Source: JAHJQQ01 sp963737555
Lineage (GTDB): Bacteria; Pseudomonadota; Gammaproteobacteria; Thiohalobacterales; Thiohalobacteraceae
DNA length: 64,000 nt
Reading direction: 5' to 3'
Assembly: GCA_963737555.1 (NCBI GenBank)
Contig: CAVTTB010000002.1
Coordinates: 248,001 to 312,000 of the forward strand
Positions 17,736-31,100 of this stretch are shown piece after piece. A model generated the notes under the pieces. That model ran no database searches. It saw only the letters and a list, made by a program, of their open reading frames with translations, and was not told where the DNA came from. Within the stretch, counting starts at the first letter, position 1. Each line of letters opens with the position of its first letter. Both the position numbers and the translations under genes were made by a program.

Positions 17736-18334
17736 GCCAGCCTCTCCTCAAACGTCTTCACTGAATCGACTGTCATCAGTACATTACCGAAGCCAACCAG
17801 ACTCACCGGATCGACACTCGCCGCATCACAGACGCCGACGTGATACAAATTGCGCGCCGCCAGATACAAATTCTCATCAGCGGCGTCGCTGATGATCAAC
17901 ACATCTTCCAGACCCATGTTGCTGAGCTTGCCCAGCAATTCTTTGGTCTTCGGCGCAGCCACGCTGAACGACTCAACAATCGTAAGACGGCCCTGGCGCA
18001 GCAACTCGGAAAGAATCACGGCCATCGCACCGCGATACATTTTCTTGTTGACCTTCTGTGAGAAGTCACGATTGCGCGCTGCGAAGGTTACACCACCGCC
18101 CCGCCATAACGGGCTGCGGATTGTACCAGCTCGCGCACGACCTGTCCCCTTCTGTTTCCACGGTTTGATGCCACCGCCGCGGACGTCGGAACGGGTCTTT
18201 TGACCTTTGGTGCCTTGACGCGCACCCGACAGCACAGCCGTGACCACCTGATGGATCAGCGCTTCATTGTATTCACGTCCGAAGGCCTTATCGGAGACAC
18301 TGACGGACTGACCACCTTTGACCTGCAATTCCAT
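17732..18334 (-). CDS. rplD: 50S ribosomal protein L4
   Basis: L4 (200 residues, E. coli 201) has a tunnel-lining loop (GGGIKPWKQKGTGRARAGTIR) and, in E. coli, is the autogenous repressor of the S10 operon. The loop sequence is wild-type in type. The gene follows rplC by 12 bases and overlaps rplW by four. Confidence 0.98.
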   Translation of the reverse strand: MELQVKGGQSVSVSDKAFGREYNEALIHQVVTAVLSGARQGTKGQKTRSDVRGGGIKPWKQKGTGRARAGTIRSPLWRGGGVTFAARNRDFSQKVNKKMYRGAMAVILSELLRQGRLTIVESFSVAAPKTKELLGKLSNMGLEDVLIISDAADENLYLAARNLYHVGVCDAASVDPVSLVGFGNVLMTVDSVKTFEERLA

Positions 18335-18346
18335 CTCTGCTTCCCC

Positions 18347-18985
18347 TTACGCCTTGACTGCAGCGCGGATGACCACGTCGCCGCCCTTGGAACCGGGCAC
18401 AGCGCCCTTCACCAGGATCAGGTTACGCTCGACATCGACGCGCACGACTTCAAGGTTCTGCGCAGTACGTTGTTTGGCGCCCAAATGGCCAGCCATCTTC
18501 TTACCCTTGATCACGCGACCCGGCGATTGATTCTGGCCGATCGAGCCACCCGAACGATGCGACAGTGAGTTACCGTGCGTCGCATCACCCATGATGAAGT
18601 GGTGACGCTTGATGGTGCCGGCGAAACCCTTACCAATACTGGTGCCGGTCACATCGACAATCTGACCTGCGGCGAACATATCCGCCTTCAGCTCCGCGCC
18701 GACCGCGAGTTCCGCACCCTCACCTTCGGCGAGGCGGAATTCCCACAGCCCACGGCCTGGCTGCACATTCGCCTTGGCGTAATGGCCCGCGGCCGCTTTG
18801 GTTACGCGCGTTGCACGACGGGTACCCACCGTGACTTGAACTGCACGATAGCCGTCATTCTCAGCATTTTTGAGCTGAGTAATCCGGTTAGGCTCGGCCT
18901 CGATCACGGTCACCGGCACAGACGCGCCGTCTTCCGTGAAGACTCGCGTCATACCAGCCTTACGCCCAATCATTCCAATAGACAT
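18347..18985 (-). CDS. rplC: 50S ribosomal protein L3
   Basis: L3 (212 residues from this start, E. coli 209) initiates large-subunit assembly. The segment GGSIGQNQSPGRV holds the glutamine that PrmB methylates in E. coli. I choose the ATG at 18985 (MSIGMIGRKAG) because AGGGG lies 8 bases upstream and homologues start here; a codon three residues earlier is in frame. Confidence 0.98.
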   Translation of the reverse strand: MSIGMIGRKAGMTRVFTEDGASVPVTVIEAEPNRITQLKNAENDGYRAVQVTVGTRRATRVTKAAAGHYAKANVQPGRGLWEFRLAEGEGAELAVGAELKADMFAAGQIVDVTGTSIGKGFAGTIKRHHFIMGDATHGNSLSHRSGGSIGQNQSPGRVIKGKKMAGHLGAKQRTAQNLEVVRVDVERNLILVKGAVPGSKGGDVVIRAAVKA

Positions 18986-19048
18986 TTGCAACATCCCCTG
19001 CAGATATGGCCTGCGTCACGAGAGTCTCGCGAGCGCAGCCCCTGCGGC

Positions 19049-19360
19049 TTAGTTCAATTTAATCTGTACGTCCACACCCGCCGCGAGATCCAGCTTCATC
19101 AACGCATCGACGGTTTTGTCCGTCGGGTCGACGATATCCATCAAACGCTTGTGAGTACGAATCTCATACTGATCGCGCGCGTCTTTGTCGACGTGCGGAG
19201 AGGTCAGGATGGTAAAACGCTCTTTCTTGGTCGGCAGCGGAATCGGTCCACGCACTTGCGCGCCGGTCCGCTTGGCCGTCTCTACAATTTCACGCGCCGA
19301 CTGGTCGATCAGACGATGATCGAAAGCCTTCAGGCGGATACGAATTCTCTGATTGCTCAT
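19049..19360 (-). CDS. rpsJ: 30S ribosomal protein S10
   Basis: S10 (103 residues, E. coli 103) doubles as NusE in transcription antitermination. MSNQRIRIRLKAFDHRLID and RGPIPLPTKKERFT are diagnostic. It is the first S10-operon gene, only 75 bp after tufA. There is therefore no room for the long L4-responsive leader known from E. coli, and expression probably depends on read-through from the str genes. Confidence 0.98.
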   Translation of the reverse strand: MSNQRIRIRLKAFDHRLIDQSAREIVETAKRTGAQVRGPIPLPTKKERFTILTSPHVDKDARDQYEIRTHKRLMDIVDPTDKTVDALMKLDLAAGVDVQIKLN

Positions 19361-19396
19361 GTCTAATCCAGTTCAGATAAGGCCGGCGAGTATACA

Positions 19397-19417
19397 GGGC
19401 GGAAGCCCGTTCCGCCC
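19397..19417 (-). promoter_or_regulatory. Hairpin between tufA and rpsJ
   Basis: An 8-bp perfect stem (GGGCGGAA with TTCCGCCC) and 5-base loop lie in the short tufA-rpsJ gap. No T-run follows on the minus strand, so a terminator is unlikely. It may be an RNA processing or stabilising stem. Confidence 0.5.
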
Positions 19418-19435
19418 TCATGCCCACAACTATAT

Positions 19436-20626
19436 TTACTCGATGATTTTCGCCACCACACCGGCGCCGACGGTACGGCCGCCTTCGCGAATCGCGAAGC
19501 GCAGACCTTCTTCCATCGCAATCGGGTTGATCAGGCTCACAACCATCTTCACGTTATCACCCGGCATCACCATCTCGATGCCTTCCGGCAGATCGCACGC
19601 GCCGGTTACGTCCGTGGTGCGGAAGTAAAACTGCGGGCGATAGCCATTGAAGAACGGTGTATGACGACCGCCTTCTTCCTTGGACAGCACGTACACTTCC
19701 GCTTCAAACTTGGTGTGCGGCTTGATCGAACCCGGCTTGCACAGCACTTGGCCGCGCTCCACGTCGTCACGCTTGGTACCGCGCAGCAGCACGCCGACGT
19801 TGTCACCGGCCTGACCCTGATCCAGCAGCTTGCGGAACATCTCCACGCCGGTCACGGTCGAGGTGGTCGTGGCACGAATGCCGACGATTTCCACGGTGTC
19901 ACCGACTTTCACAATGCCGCGCTCGATACGGCCGGTCACCACCGTGCCACGACCCGAGATCGAGAACACGTCTTCGATCGGCATCAGGAACGCGCCGTCA
20001 ATCGCACGCTGCGGCTCCGGAATAAAGGTGTCCAGCGCATCGATCAAGCGCTCAATGGACGGCACGCCAATGTCTGACGTATCACCTTCCAGCGCCTTCA
20101 GCGCCGAACCGATGATGATCGGGGTGTCGTCGCCCGGGAAGTCGTAGGAAGTCAGCAGGTCGCGCACTTCCATCTCGACCAGTTCCAACAACTCGGGGTC
20201 GTCGACCATGTCGGCCTTGTTCATGTACACGACCATGTACGGTACGCCGACCTGACGCGACAGCAGGATGTGCTCGCGGGTCTGCGGCATCGGGCCGTCG
20301 GCGGCCGAACACACCAGGATCGCGCCGTCCATCTGCGCCGCACCCGTGATCATGTTCTTCACATAGTCCGCGTGCCCGGGGCAGTCCACGTGCGCGTAGT
20401 GGCGGTTGGCCGATTCGTACTCGACGTGCGCGGTCGAAATCGTGATGCCGCGCGCCTTCTCTTCCGGCGCCGCGTCAATCTGGTCGTAGGCCTTCGCCTC
20501 ACCACCAAACTTCTTCGACTGAACTACCGTCAGCGCCGCCGTCAATGTCGTCTTGCCATGGTCAACGTGACCAATCGTTCCAACATTCACATGCGGCTTC
20601 GTACGTTCAAATTTTCCCTTGGACAC
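19436..20626 (-). CDS. tufA: Elongation factor Tu (copy next to fusA)
   Basis: EF-Tu (396 residues) delivers aminoacyl-tRNA to the ribosome. GTPase motifs are complete: GHVDHGKT at residues 19-26, DCPGHADY, NKADMVDD and SALKALEG. The start codon is GTG, with GAGGT upstream. A second, nearly identical copy lies at 36058-37248. The two proteins differ at only three visible positions, clustered in one short stretch (EVRDLLTSYDFPGDD here, ELRDLLSSYDFPGDN there). It forms the end of the str operon rpsL-rpsG-fusA-tufA. Confidence 0.98.
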   Translation of the reverse strand: MSKGKFERTKPHVNVGTIGHVDHGKTTLTAALTVVQSKKFGGEAKAYDQIDAAPEEKARGITISTAHVEYESANRHYAHVDCPGHADYVKNMITGAAQMDGAILVCSAADGPMPQTREHILLSRQVGVPYMVVYMNKADMVDDPELLELVEMEVRDLLTSYDFPGDDTPIIIGSALKALEGDTSDIGVPSIERLIDALDTFIPEPQRAIDGAFLMPIEDVFSISGRGTVVTGRIERGIVKVGDTVEIVGIRATTTSTVTGVEMFRKLLDQGQAGDNVGVLLRGTKRDDVERGQVLCKPGSIKPHTKFEAEVYVLSKEEGGRHTPFFNGYRPQFYFRTTDVTGACDLPEGIEMVMPGDNVKMVVSLINPIAMEEGLRFAIREGGRTVGAGVVAKIIE

Positions 20627-20683
20627 GGCTGACTACCTCTATATTCGTTTCTGGTTTGCGCCAAAAAAATCCACAACAATAAT

Positions 20684-22780
20684 TTAAGATGCTTTCTTGA
20701 TGACCGCTTCAGCCACATTGGCCGGCGCGTCCTGATACTTCTTGAACTCCATGGTGTACGTTGCGCGACCCTGGGTCTGCGAACGCAAGGAGGTCGAGTA
20801 ACCAAACATTTCCGACAACGGCACTTCGGCCTTAAGGACCTTCACGCCAGCGGTGTCTTCCATGCCCAGGATAATGCCGCGACGACGATTCAAGTCGCCC
20901 ATGACGTCACCCATGTACTCTTCCGGCGTCTCAACTTCTACGCCCATGATCGGCTCAAGCAATACCGGGCTCGCCTTGAGCGCGCCTTCTTTGAAGCCCA
21001 TCGAACCAGCGATCTTGAACGCCATTTCGTTGGAGTCCACATCGTGGTAAGAACCATCGAACAATGTGACTTTGACGTCGACCACCGGGTAACCGGCGAT
21101 AACACCGTTCTGCAACTGCTCTTGAATGCCTTTATCAACAGCCGGAATGTATTCGCGCGGCACCACACCACCGACGATGCCATTGACGAATTCATAGCCG
21201 ACACCCGCTTCTTGCGGTTCGATCTTGAGCCAGACATGACCGTACTGACCACGACCACCGGACTGACGCACGAACTTGCCTTCTTGCTCGACGCTCTTGC
21301 GGATGGTTTCGCGGTAGGCCACCTGCGGCGCACCGATGTTGGCCTCAACCTTGAATTCGCGACGCATGCGGTCAACGATGATTTCCAGATGCAACTCACC
21401 CATACCGGAAATGATGGTCTGGTCAGATTCTTCATCAGTACGCACACGGAATGACGGATCTTCTTGCGCCAGCTTGTGCAGCGCGATACCCATTCTTTCC
21501 TGGTCACTCTTGGTCTTCGGCTCAACGGCGATGGAAATCACCGGTTCAGGGAATTCCATTCTCTCAAGAACAACCGGCTTATCCATCGACGACAGCGTGG
21601 TGCCGGTCGTGATATCACGCAAGCCCACAAATGCCGCAATTTCACCGGCATGCACTTCTTTCAGCTCTTCACGCTGATTCGCGTGCATCTGAAGAATACG
21701 ACCGATGCGCTCTTTGTTGCCGCTCTGCGAGTTGTAGACGAAATCGCCGGACTTGATGACACCCGAATAAACACGAATAAAGGTCAATGAACCCACGAAC
21801 GGGTCGGTCATGATCTTGAACGCCAGTGCCGCAAACGGCTCGTCGTCTGACGAAATACGCTCGATCGGCTCGTCGCTGTTGGCATCGATACCCTTGATCG
21901 CAGGCACTTCCGGCGGCGATGGCAGGTATTCGATCACGGCGTCAAGCATGGCCTGAACACCCTTATTCTTGAACGCGGAGCCGCACAGCATCGGGAAGAT
22001 TTCCAGCGCAATGGTGCGCTTACGAATTGCCGCCTTGATCTCGAGCTCGGTAAGGTCACCTTCTTCGAGATACTTGTGCATCAGCTCATCGCTGGCTTCG
22101 GCGGCTGCCTCAACCATCTTCTCGCGCCACTCATTGGCGGTATCAACGAGTTCAGCCGGAATTTCACCGTATGTGAACTCGACACCCATATCTTCTTCGC
22201 TCCAGATGATCGATTTCATCTTGAGCAGATCAACAACACCTTTGAAATTTTCTTCGGCGCCGATTGGAATCTGTAACGGCACTGGCTCGGCACGCAGACG
22301 CTCTTTCATCTGTCGCACGACCTTAAAGAAGTCGGCGCCGGCGCGATCCATCTTGTTGACGAAGGCGATACGCGGCACATTATATTTGGTTGCCTGACGC
22401 CACACCGTTTCGGACTGCGGCTGCACACCACCGACCGCGCAATACAACATGCAGGCGCCGTCAAGCACGCGCATGGAACGCTCGACTTCGATGGTGAAGT
22501 CAACGTGTCCGGGCGTATCGATGATGTTGATGCGATGCTCGGGGAACTGCTTGCCCATGCCGCTCCAGAAACAGGTCGTCGCTGCGGAGGTAATCGTGAT
22601 ACCGCGCTCTTGCTCCTGCTCCATCCAGTCCATGGTGGCGGCGCCATCGTGAACTTCACCGATTTTGTGCGACACACCCGTGTAATACAGCACGCGCTCA
22701 GTCGTCGTGGTCTTACCGGCGTCAATGTGCGCCGAGATACCAATATTACGATAGCGTTCGATGGGGGTTTTGCGTGCCAC
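20684..22780 (-). CDS. fusA: Elongation factor G
   Basis: EF-G (698 residues, E. coli 704) is the translocation GTPase and also acts in ribosome recycling. The P-loop AHIDAGKTTTTE, DTPGHVDFT and NKMDRAGADF are intact. Domain IV (VRQSGGRGQYGHVWLKIEP) and the domain V region are complete. It lies between rpsG and tufA. Confidence 0.98.
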   Translation of the reverse strand: MARKTPIERYRNIGISAHIDAGKTTTTERVLYYTGVSHKIGEVHDGAATMDWMEQEQERGITITSAATTCFWSGMGKQFPEHRINIIDTPGHVDFTIEVERSMRVLDGACMLYCAVGGVQPQSETVWRQATKYNVPRIAFVNKMDRAGADFFKVVRQMKERLRAEPVPLQIPIGAEENFKGVVDLLKMKSIIWSEEDMGVEFTYGEIPAELVDTANEWREKMVEAAAEASDELMHKYLEEGDLTELEIKAAIRKRTIALEIFPMLCGSAFKNKGVQAMLDAVIEYLPSPPEVPAIKGIDANSDEPIERISSDDEPFAALAFKIMTDPFVGSLTFIRVYSGVIKSGDFVYNSQSGNKERIGRILQMHANQREELKEVHAGEIAAFVGLRDITTGTTLSSMDKPVVLERMEFPEPVISIAVEPKTKSDQERMGIALHKLAQEDPSFRVRTDEESDQTIISGMGELHLEIIVDRMRREFKVEANIGAPQVAYRETIRKSVEQEGKFVRQSGGRGQYGHVWLKIEPQEAGVGYEFVNGIVGGVVPREYIPAVDKGIQEQLQNGVIAGYPVVDVKVTLFDGSYHDVDSNEMAFKIAGSMGFKEGALKASPVLLEPIMGVEVETPEEYMGDVMGDLNRRRGIILGMEDTAGVKVLKAEVPLSEMFGYSTSLRSQTQGRATYTMEFKKYQDAPANVAEAVIKKAS

Positions 22781-22805
22781 GACAGACTTCCTTAATTAAT
22801 TGCTT

Positions 22806-23276
22806 TTACCAGCGGTAATGCGCGAAGGCCTTATTGGCGTCCGCCATGCGATGCGTATCTTCACGCTTCTTCACGGCTGCACCACGACTCTCGGCGGCGT
22901 CCAGAATTTCACCCGCCAATCGACCGGCCATGGACTTCTCACCGCGATTGCTCGCCGCATCGATCATCCAACGCATCGCCAAGGTGGTACGACGCACCGA
23001 GCGCACTTCAACCGGCACCTGATAGGTGGCACCACCGACGCGACGAGACTTCACTTCGACCATCGGACGAATATTGTCCAACGCCTTGTTTAAGGTCTCG
23101 AGCGGATCAGTCGCACCCTTACTGGCTATCTGATCCAGCGCACCATAGATGATCTTTTCGGCGACCGATTTCTTGCCGGATTCCATCACCATGTTCATGA
23201 ACTTGGCGAGCATGTCGTTCCCGTATTTGGGATCCGGCAGAATCTCACGACGTTCAGCAGCTTTTCTTCTCGACAT
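22806..23276 (-). CDS. rpsG: 30S ribosomal protein S7
   Basis: S7 (156 residues) nucleates head assembly and, in E. coli, represses part of the str operon through the rpsL-rpsG gap. The start MSRRKAAERREILPDPKYG and the motif GGATYQVPVEVR are typical. The 66-bp gap before it could hold that control site, but I see no obvious structure. Confidence 0.98.
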   Translation of the reverse strand: MSRRKAAERREILPDPKYGNDMLAKFMNMVMESGKKSVAEKIIYGALDQIASKGATDPLETLNKALDNIRPMVEVKSRRVGGATYQVPVEVRSVRRTTLAMRWMIDAASNRGEKSMAGRLAGEILDAAESRGAAVKKREDTHRMADANKAFAHYRW

Positions 23277-23342
23277 CGACTTACATTCCTGTTCGTTGCA
23301 ACCGACTTACGAAATACCCGGGGGGACTCTCAGGGGAAATCC

Positions 23343-23717
23343 TCAGGACTTCGGGCGCTTGGCGCCGTACTTGGAACGCGCCTGGCGGCGCTTATCGACG
23401 CCCGAGGCGTCCAGACTGCCGCGCACCGTGTGATAGCGCACACCCGGCAAATCCTTCACACGACCACCGCGAATCAGCACCACCGAGTGCTCTTGCAGGT
23501 TGTGGCCTTCGCCGCCGATGTACGACGACACTTCAAATCCGTTGGTCAACCGGACGCGCGCGACTTTACGCAGCGCAGAGTTCGGCTTTTTCGGCGTCGT
23601 GGTGTATACACGCGTGCACACCCCGCGCTTCTGCGGAGAAGCTTCCAGCGCCGGCACGGTACTCTTCTCGACCTTGCGCTTACGCGGCTTACGCACTAAT
23701 TGATTAACTGTTGCCAT
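23343..23717 (-). CDS. rpsL: 30S ribosomal protein S12
   Basis: S12 (124 residues, E. coli 124) governs decoding accuracy. The streptomycin-sensitive residues are wild-type: PKKPNSALRK around Lys43 and GGRVKDLPGVRYH around Lys88. It is the first gene of the str operon, with its own strong promoter about 100 bp upstream. Confidence 0.98.
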   Translation of the reverse strand: MATVNQLVRKPRKRKVEKSTVPALEASPQKRGVCTRVYTTTPKKPNSALRKVARVRLTNGFEVSSYIGGEGHNLQEHSVVLIRGGRVKDLPGVRYHTVRGSLDASGVDKRRQARSKYGAKRPKS

Positions 23718-23775
23718 GTAAAAATTCGCCTTAACTCTTTGAATGCAGTCGGAATTTCGAGCGACCTGAAAACAA

Positions 23776-23808
23776 ACGACAGGCCGGTTTCGATGCCTGG
23801 CCTGTCGT
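23776..23808 (-). terminator. Hairpin with T-rich tail between rpoC and rpsL
   Basis: On the minus strand a 10-bp perfect stem (ACGACAGGCC with GGCCTGTCGT) is followed by TTGTTTTC, the form of an intrinsic terminator. It could end rpoBC transcription. However, the rpsL promoter (23820-23848) lies upstream of it, so the hairpin is also at about +5 to +37 of the str-operon leader and may act as an attenuator. Confidence 0.7.
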
Positions 23809-23819
23809 AAAGAGGCGCA

Positions 23820-23848
23820 ATTGTAGAGAGGGGTTAATAGCCTGTCAA
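23820..23848 (-). promoter_or_regulatory. Strong sigma-70 promoter for rpsL-rpsG-fusA-tufA
   Basis: The minus strand has a consensus TTGACA (23843-23848), a 17-bp spacer and TACAAT (23820-23825). A GC-rich discriminator (TGCGCC) follows, as expected for a stringently controlled promoter. It lies in the 182-bp rpoC-rpsL gap. Confidence 0.8.
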
Positions 23849-23899
23849 GCGCTAAACCGGCTATTGCTCAACAAGCTACCAGGACTGGTGAAGATTCCG

Positions 23900-28087
<4,188 letters not shown>

Positions 28088-28157
28088 GTGTTCTCCCGCC
28101 TTAACAGTTGGAGCAGTATTGCTCGCGAACGATGCGCGGCTTGCAGCCGCTCCAGTG

Positions 28158-31100
28158 TTAGTCCAGATCCAATTCCAGGTTGATACCCAACGAACGAATT
28201 TCTTTCACCAGCACGTTGAAGGATTCCGGCATGCCGGCCTCCATGTGGTGATCGCCGTCCACGATGTTCTTGTACATCTTGGTGCGGCCGTTGACGTCGT
28301 CGGATTTCACCGTGAGCATTTCTTGCAGCGTGTAGGCGGCGCCATAGGCTTCCAACGCCCACACTTCCATTTCACCGAAGCGCTGACCACCGAACTGTGC
28401 CTTACCGCCCAACGGCTGCTGCGTAACCAGCGAGTAAGGACCGGTGGAACGTGCATGCATCTTGTCATCAACCAAGTGGTTGAGCTTGAGCATGTACATA
28501 TAACCCACCGTCACTGCGCGCTCGAAGGTCTCGCCGGTACGGCCATCAATCAGCGGTGTCTGGCCGGACTCCGGCAGATCCGCCAACTTCAGCATGTGCT
28601 TGATCTCTTCTTCAGACGCACCGTCAAACACCGGCGTCGCCATCGGCACGCCCTTCTTCAGATTGGTCGCCAGTTCGATGATCTCGCCATCGGTGAACGA
28701 TTTCAGATCTTCCTGCTTGCCGCTGCAGTTGTAGATTTCGTCAAGGAACTTGCGGATGTCAGTGACCTTGTCGCCGTTGGACACCATCCGACCGAGCTTC
28801 AAGCCCAGACCGCGTGCCGCCCAACCCAGATGCGTTTCCAGCACCTGACCGACATTCATACGCGAAGGCACGCCGAGCGGATTCAGCACGATATCAACCG
28901 GGATACCGTCGGCCGAATACGGCATATCTTCCACCGGCACGATGGAGGAAATCACACCCTTGTTACCATGACGACCGGCCATCTTATCGCCCGGCTGCAC
29001 ACGACGTTTCACGGCCAGATATACCTTGACCATTTTCAGCACGCCCGGCGCAAGATCGTCACCGGCGGTGATCTTCATGCGCTTCTCTTCGAGACGCTTG
29101 TCGAACTCGGCACGAATACCTTTCAGCTGCTCGGCGGCCTTTTCCAACTGCTCATTGGCTTCATCGGCCTTGAGGCGGATCTCGAACCACTTCTCGCGCG
29201 GCACTTCGCCGAGATAATCCTTCTCGACCTTGGCGCCACTCTTGAGCTTCATCGGGCCGCCTTCGGCGACCTTGCCCAACAGGAGTTTCTCGACGCGGTG
29301 ATACACGTCTTCTTCCATGATGCGCATCTGGTCGTTCAAGTCCTTCTTCACGCCGGCCAGCATCTCGTTTTCGATCTGGATGGCGCGCTTATCTTTCTCC
29401 ACGCCATCGCGGGTGAACACCTGCACGTCGATGACGGTGCCGTCCATGCCGGACGGCACGCGCAGCGAGGTATCTTTCACGTCGGAGGCTTTTTCACCGA
29501 AAATTGCGCGCAGCAGTTTCTCTTCCGGTGTCAGCTGGGTCTCGCCCTTCGGCGTGACCTTACCGACCAGGATGTCGCCCGGCTTCACTTCCGCACCGAT
29601 GTAGACAATGCCGGACTCGTCCAGTTTGGCCAGCGCGCCTTCACCCACATTCGGGATATCGCCGGAGATTTCTTCGGCGCCCAGCTTGGTGTCGCGGGCA
29701 ACGCAGGTCAGTTCTTCGATGTGAATGGTGGTGAAACGATCTTCCTGCACCACGCGCTCGGAGATGAGGATGGAATCCTCGAAGTTGTAACCGTTCCAGG
29801 GCATGAACGCGACCAGCAGGTTCTGACCCAGCGCCAGTTCGCCCATATCGGTGGACGGACCATCGGCCAACACGTCGCCGCGCGAAATCACATCACCGGT
29901 CTTCACCAGCGGACGCTGGTTGATACAGGTGTTCTGATTGGAACGGGTGTACTTGATGAGGTTGTAGATATCGACGCCCGCTTCACCGGCGACGGTCTCG
30001 TCGTCGTTGACGCGCACCACGATACGACCGGCATCGACGGAATCCACGATACCACCGCGCTCGGCGACCACGGTAACGCCGGAGTCAGTCGCGACAGCGC
30101 GTTCCATGCCGGTACCGACCAGCGGCTTGTCGGAACGCAGCGTCGGTACCGCCTGGCGTTGCATGTTCGAACCCATCAAGGCGCGGTTGGCGTCGTCGTG
30201 TTCCAGGAATGGAATCAGCGAAGCAGCCACCGACACGATCTGCTTCGGCGACACGTCGATGTACTCGATACGGTCCGGCGATGACAAGGTAAATTCATTC
30301 TGATGCCGGCACGACACCAACTCATCGGTCAATTTGCCTTTGGCATCCACCGTGGCATTGGCCTGGGCGATAACGAATTTGCCTTCTTCAATCGCCGACA
30401 GGTAATGCACGTCTTTGGTCACATGACTGTCGACCACTTTGCGATACGGCGTTTCGAGGAAGCCATATTTATTGGTGCGCGCATACACGGACAGCGAGTT
30501 GATCAAACCGATGTTCGGACCTTCAGGCGTCTCAATCGGGCAGACGCGACCGTAGTGCGTGGGATGCACGTCGCGCACTTCGAAACCGGCGCGTTCACGC
30601 GTCAGACCGCCTGGGCCGAGGGCCGAAACGCGGCGCTTGTGGGTGACTTCCGACAGCGGATTATTTTGATCCATGAACTGCGACAGCTGCGAGGAGCCGA
30701 AGAATTCTTTGACCGCGGCAGCCACCGGCTTGGCGTTGATCAATTCCTGCGGCATCAGGCCTTCGCTCTCGGCCAGGCTCAAACGCTCCTTCACGGCGCG
30801 TTCGACACGCACCAGACCAATGCGGAACACGTTCTCGGCCATTTCGCCGACGCAGCGGATACGGCGATTACCCAAGTGATCGATGTCATCAACGAAACCA
30901 TTACCGTTGCGGATGTCGATCAGCGTGCGCATGACATCGATGATGTCATCCTTGGACAAGGTGCCCTGACCGGTGATTTCTTCACGACCGACACGACGAT
31001 TGAACTTCATGCGACCAACCGCAGACAGATCATAGCGCTCGTCAGTGAAGAACAGATTGTTAAACAGGTTCTGCGCCGCGTCTTTGGTCGGCGGCTCGCC

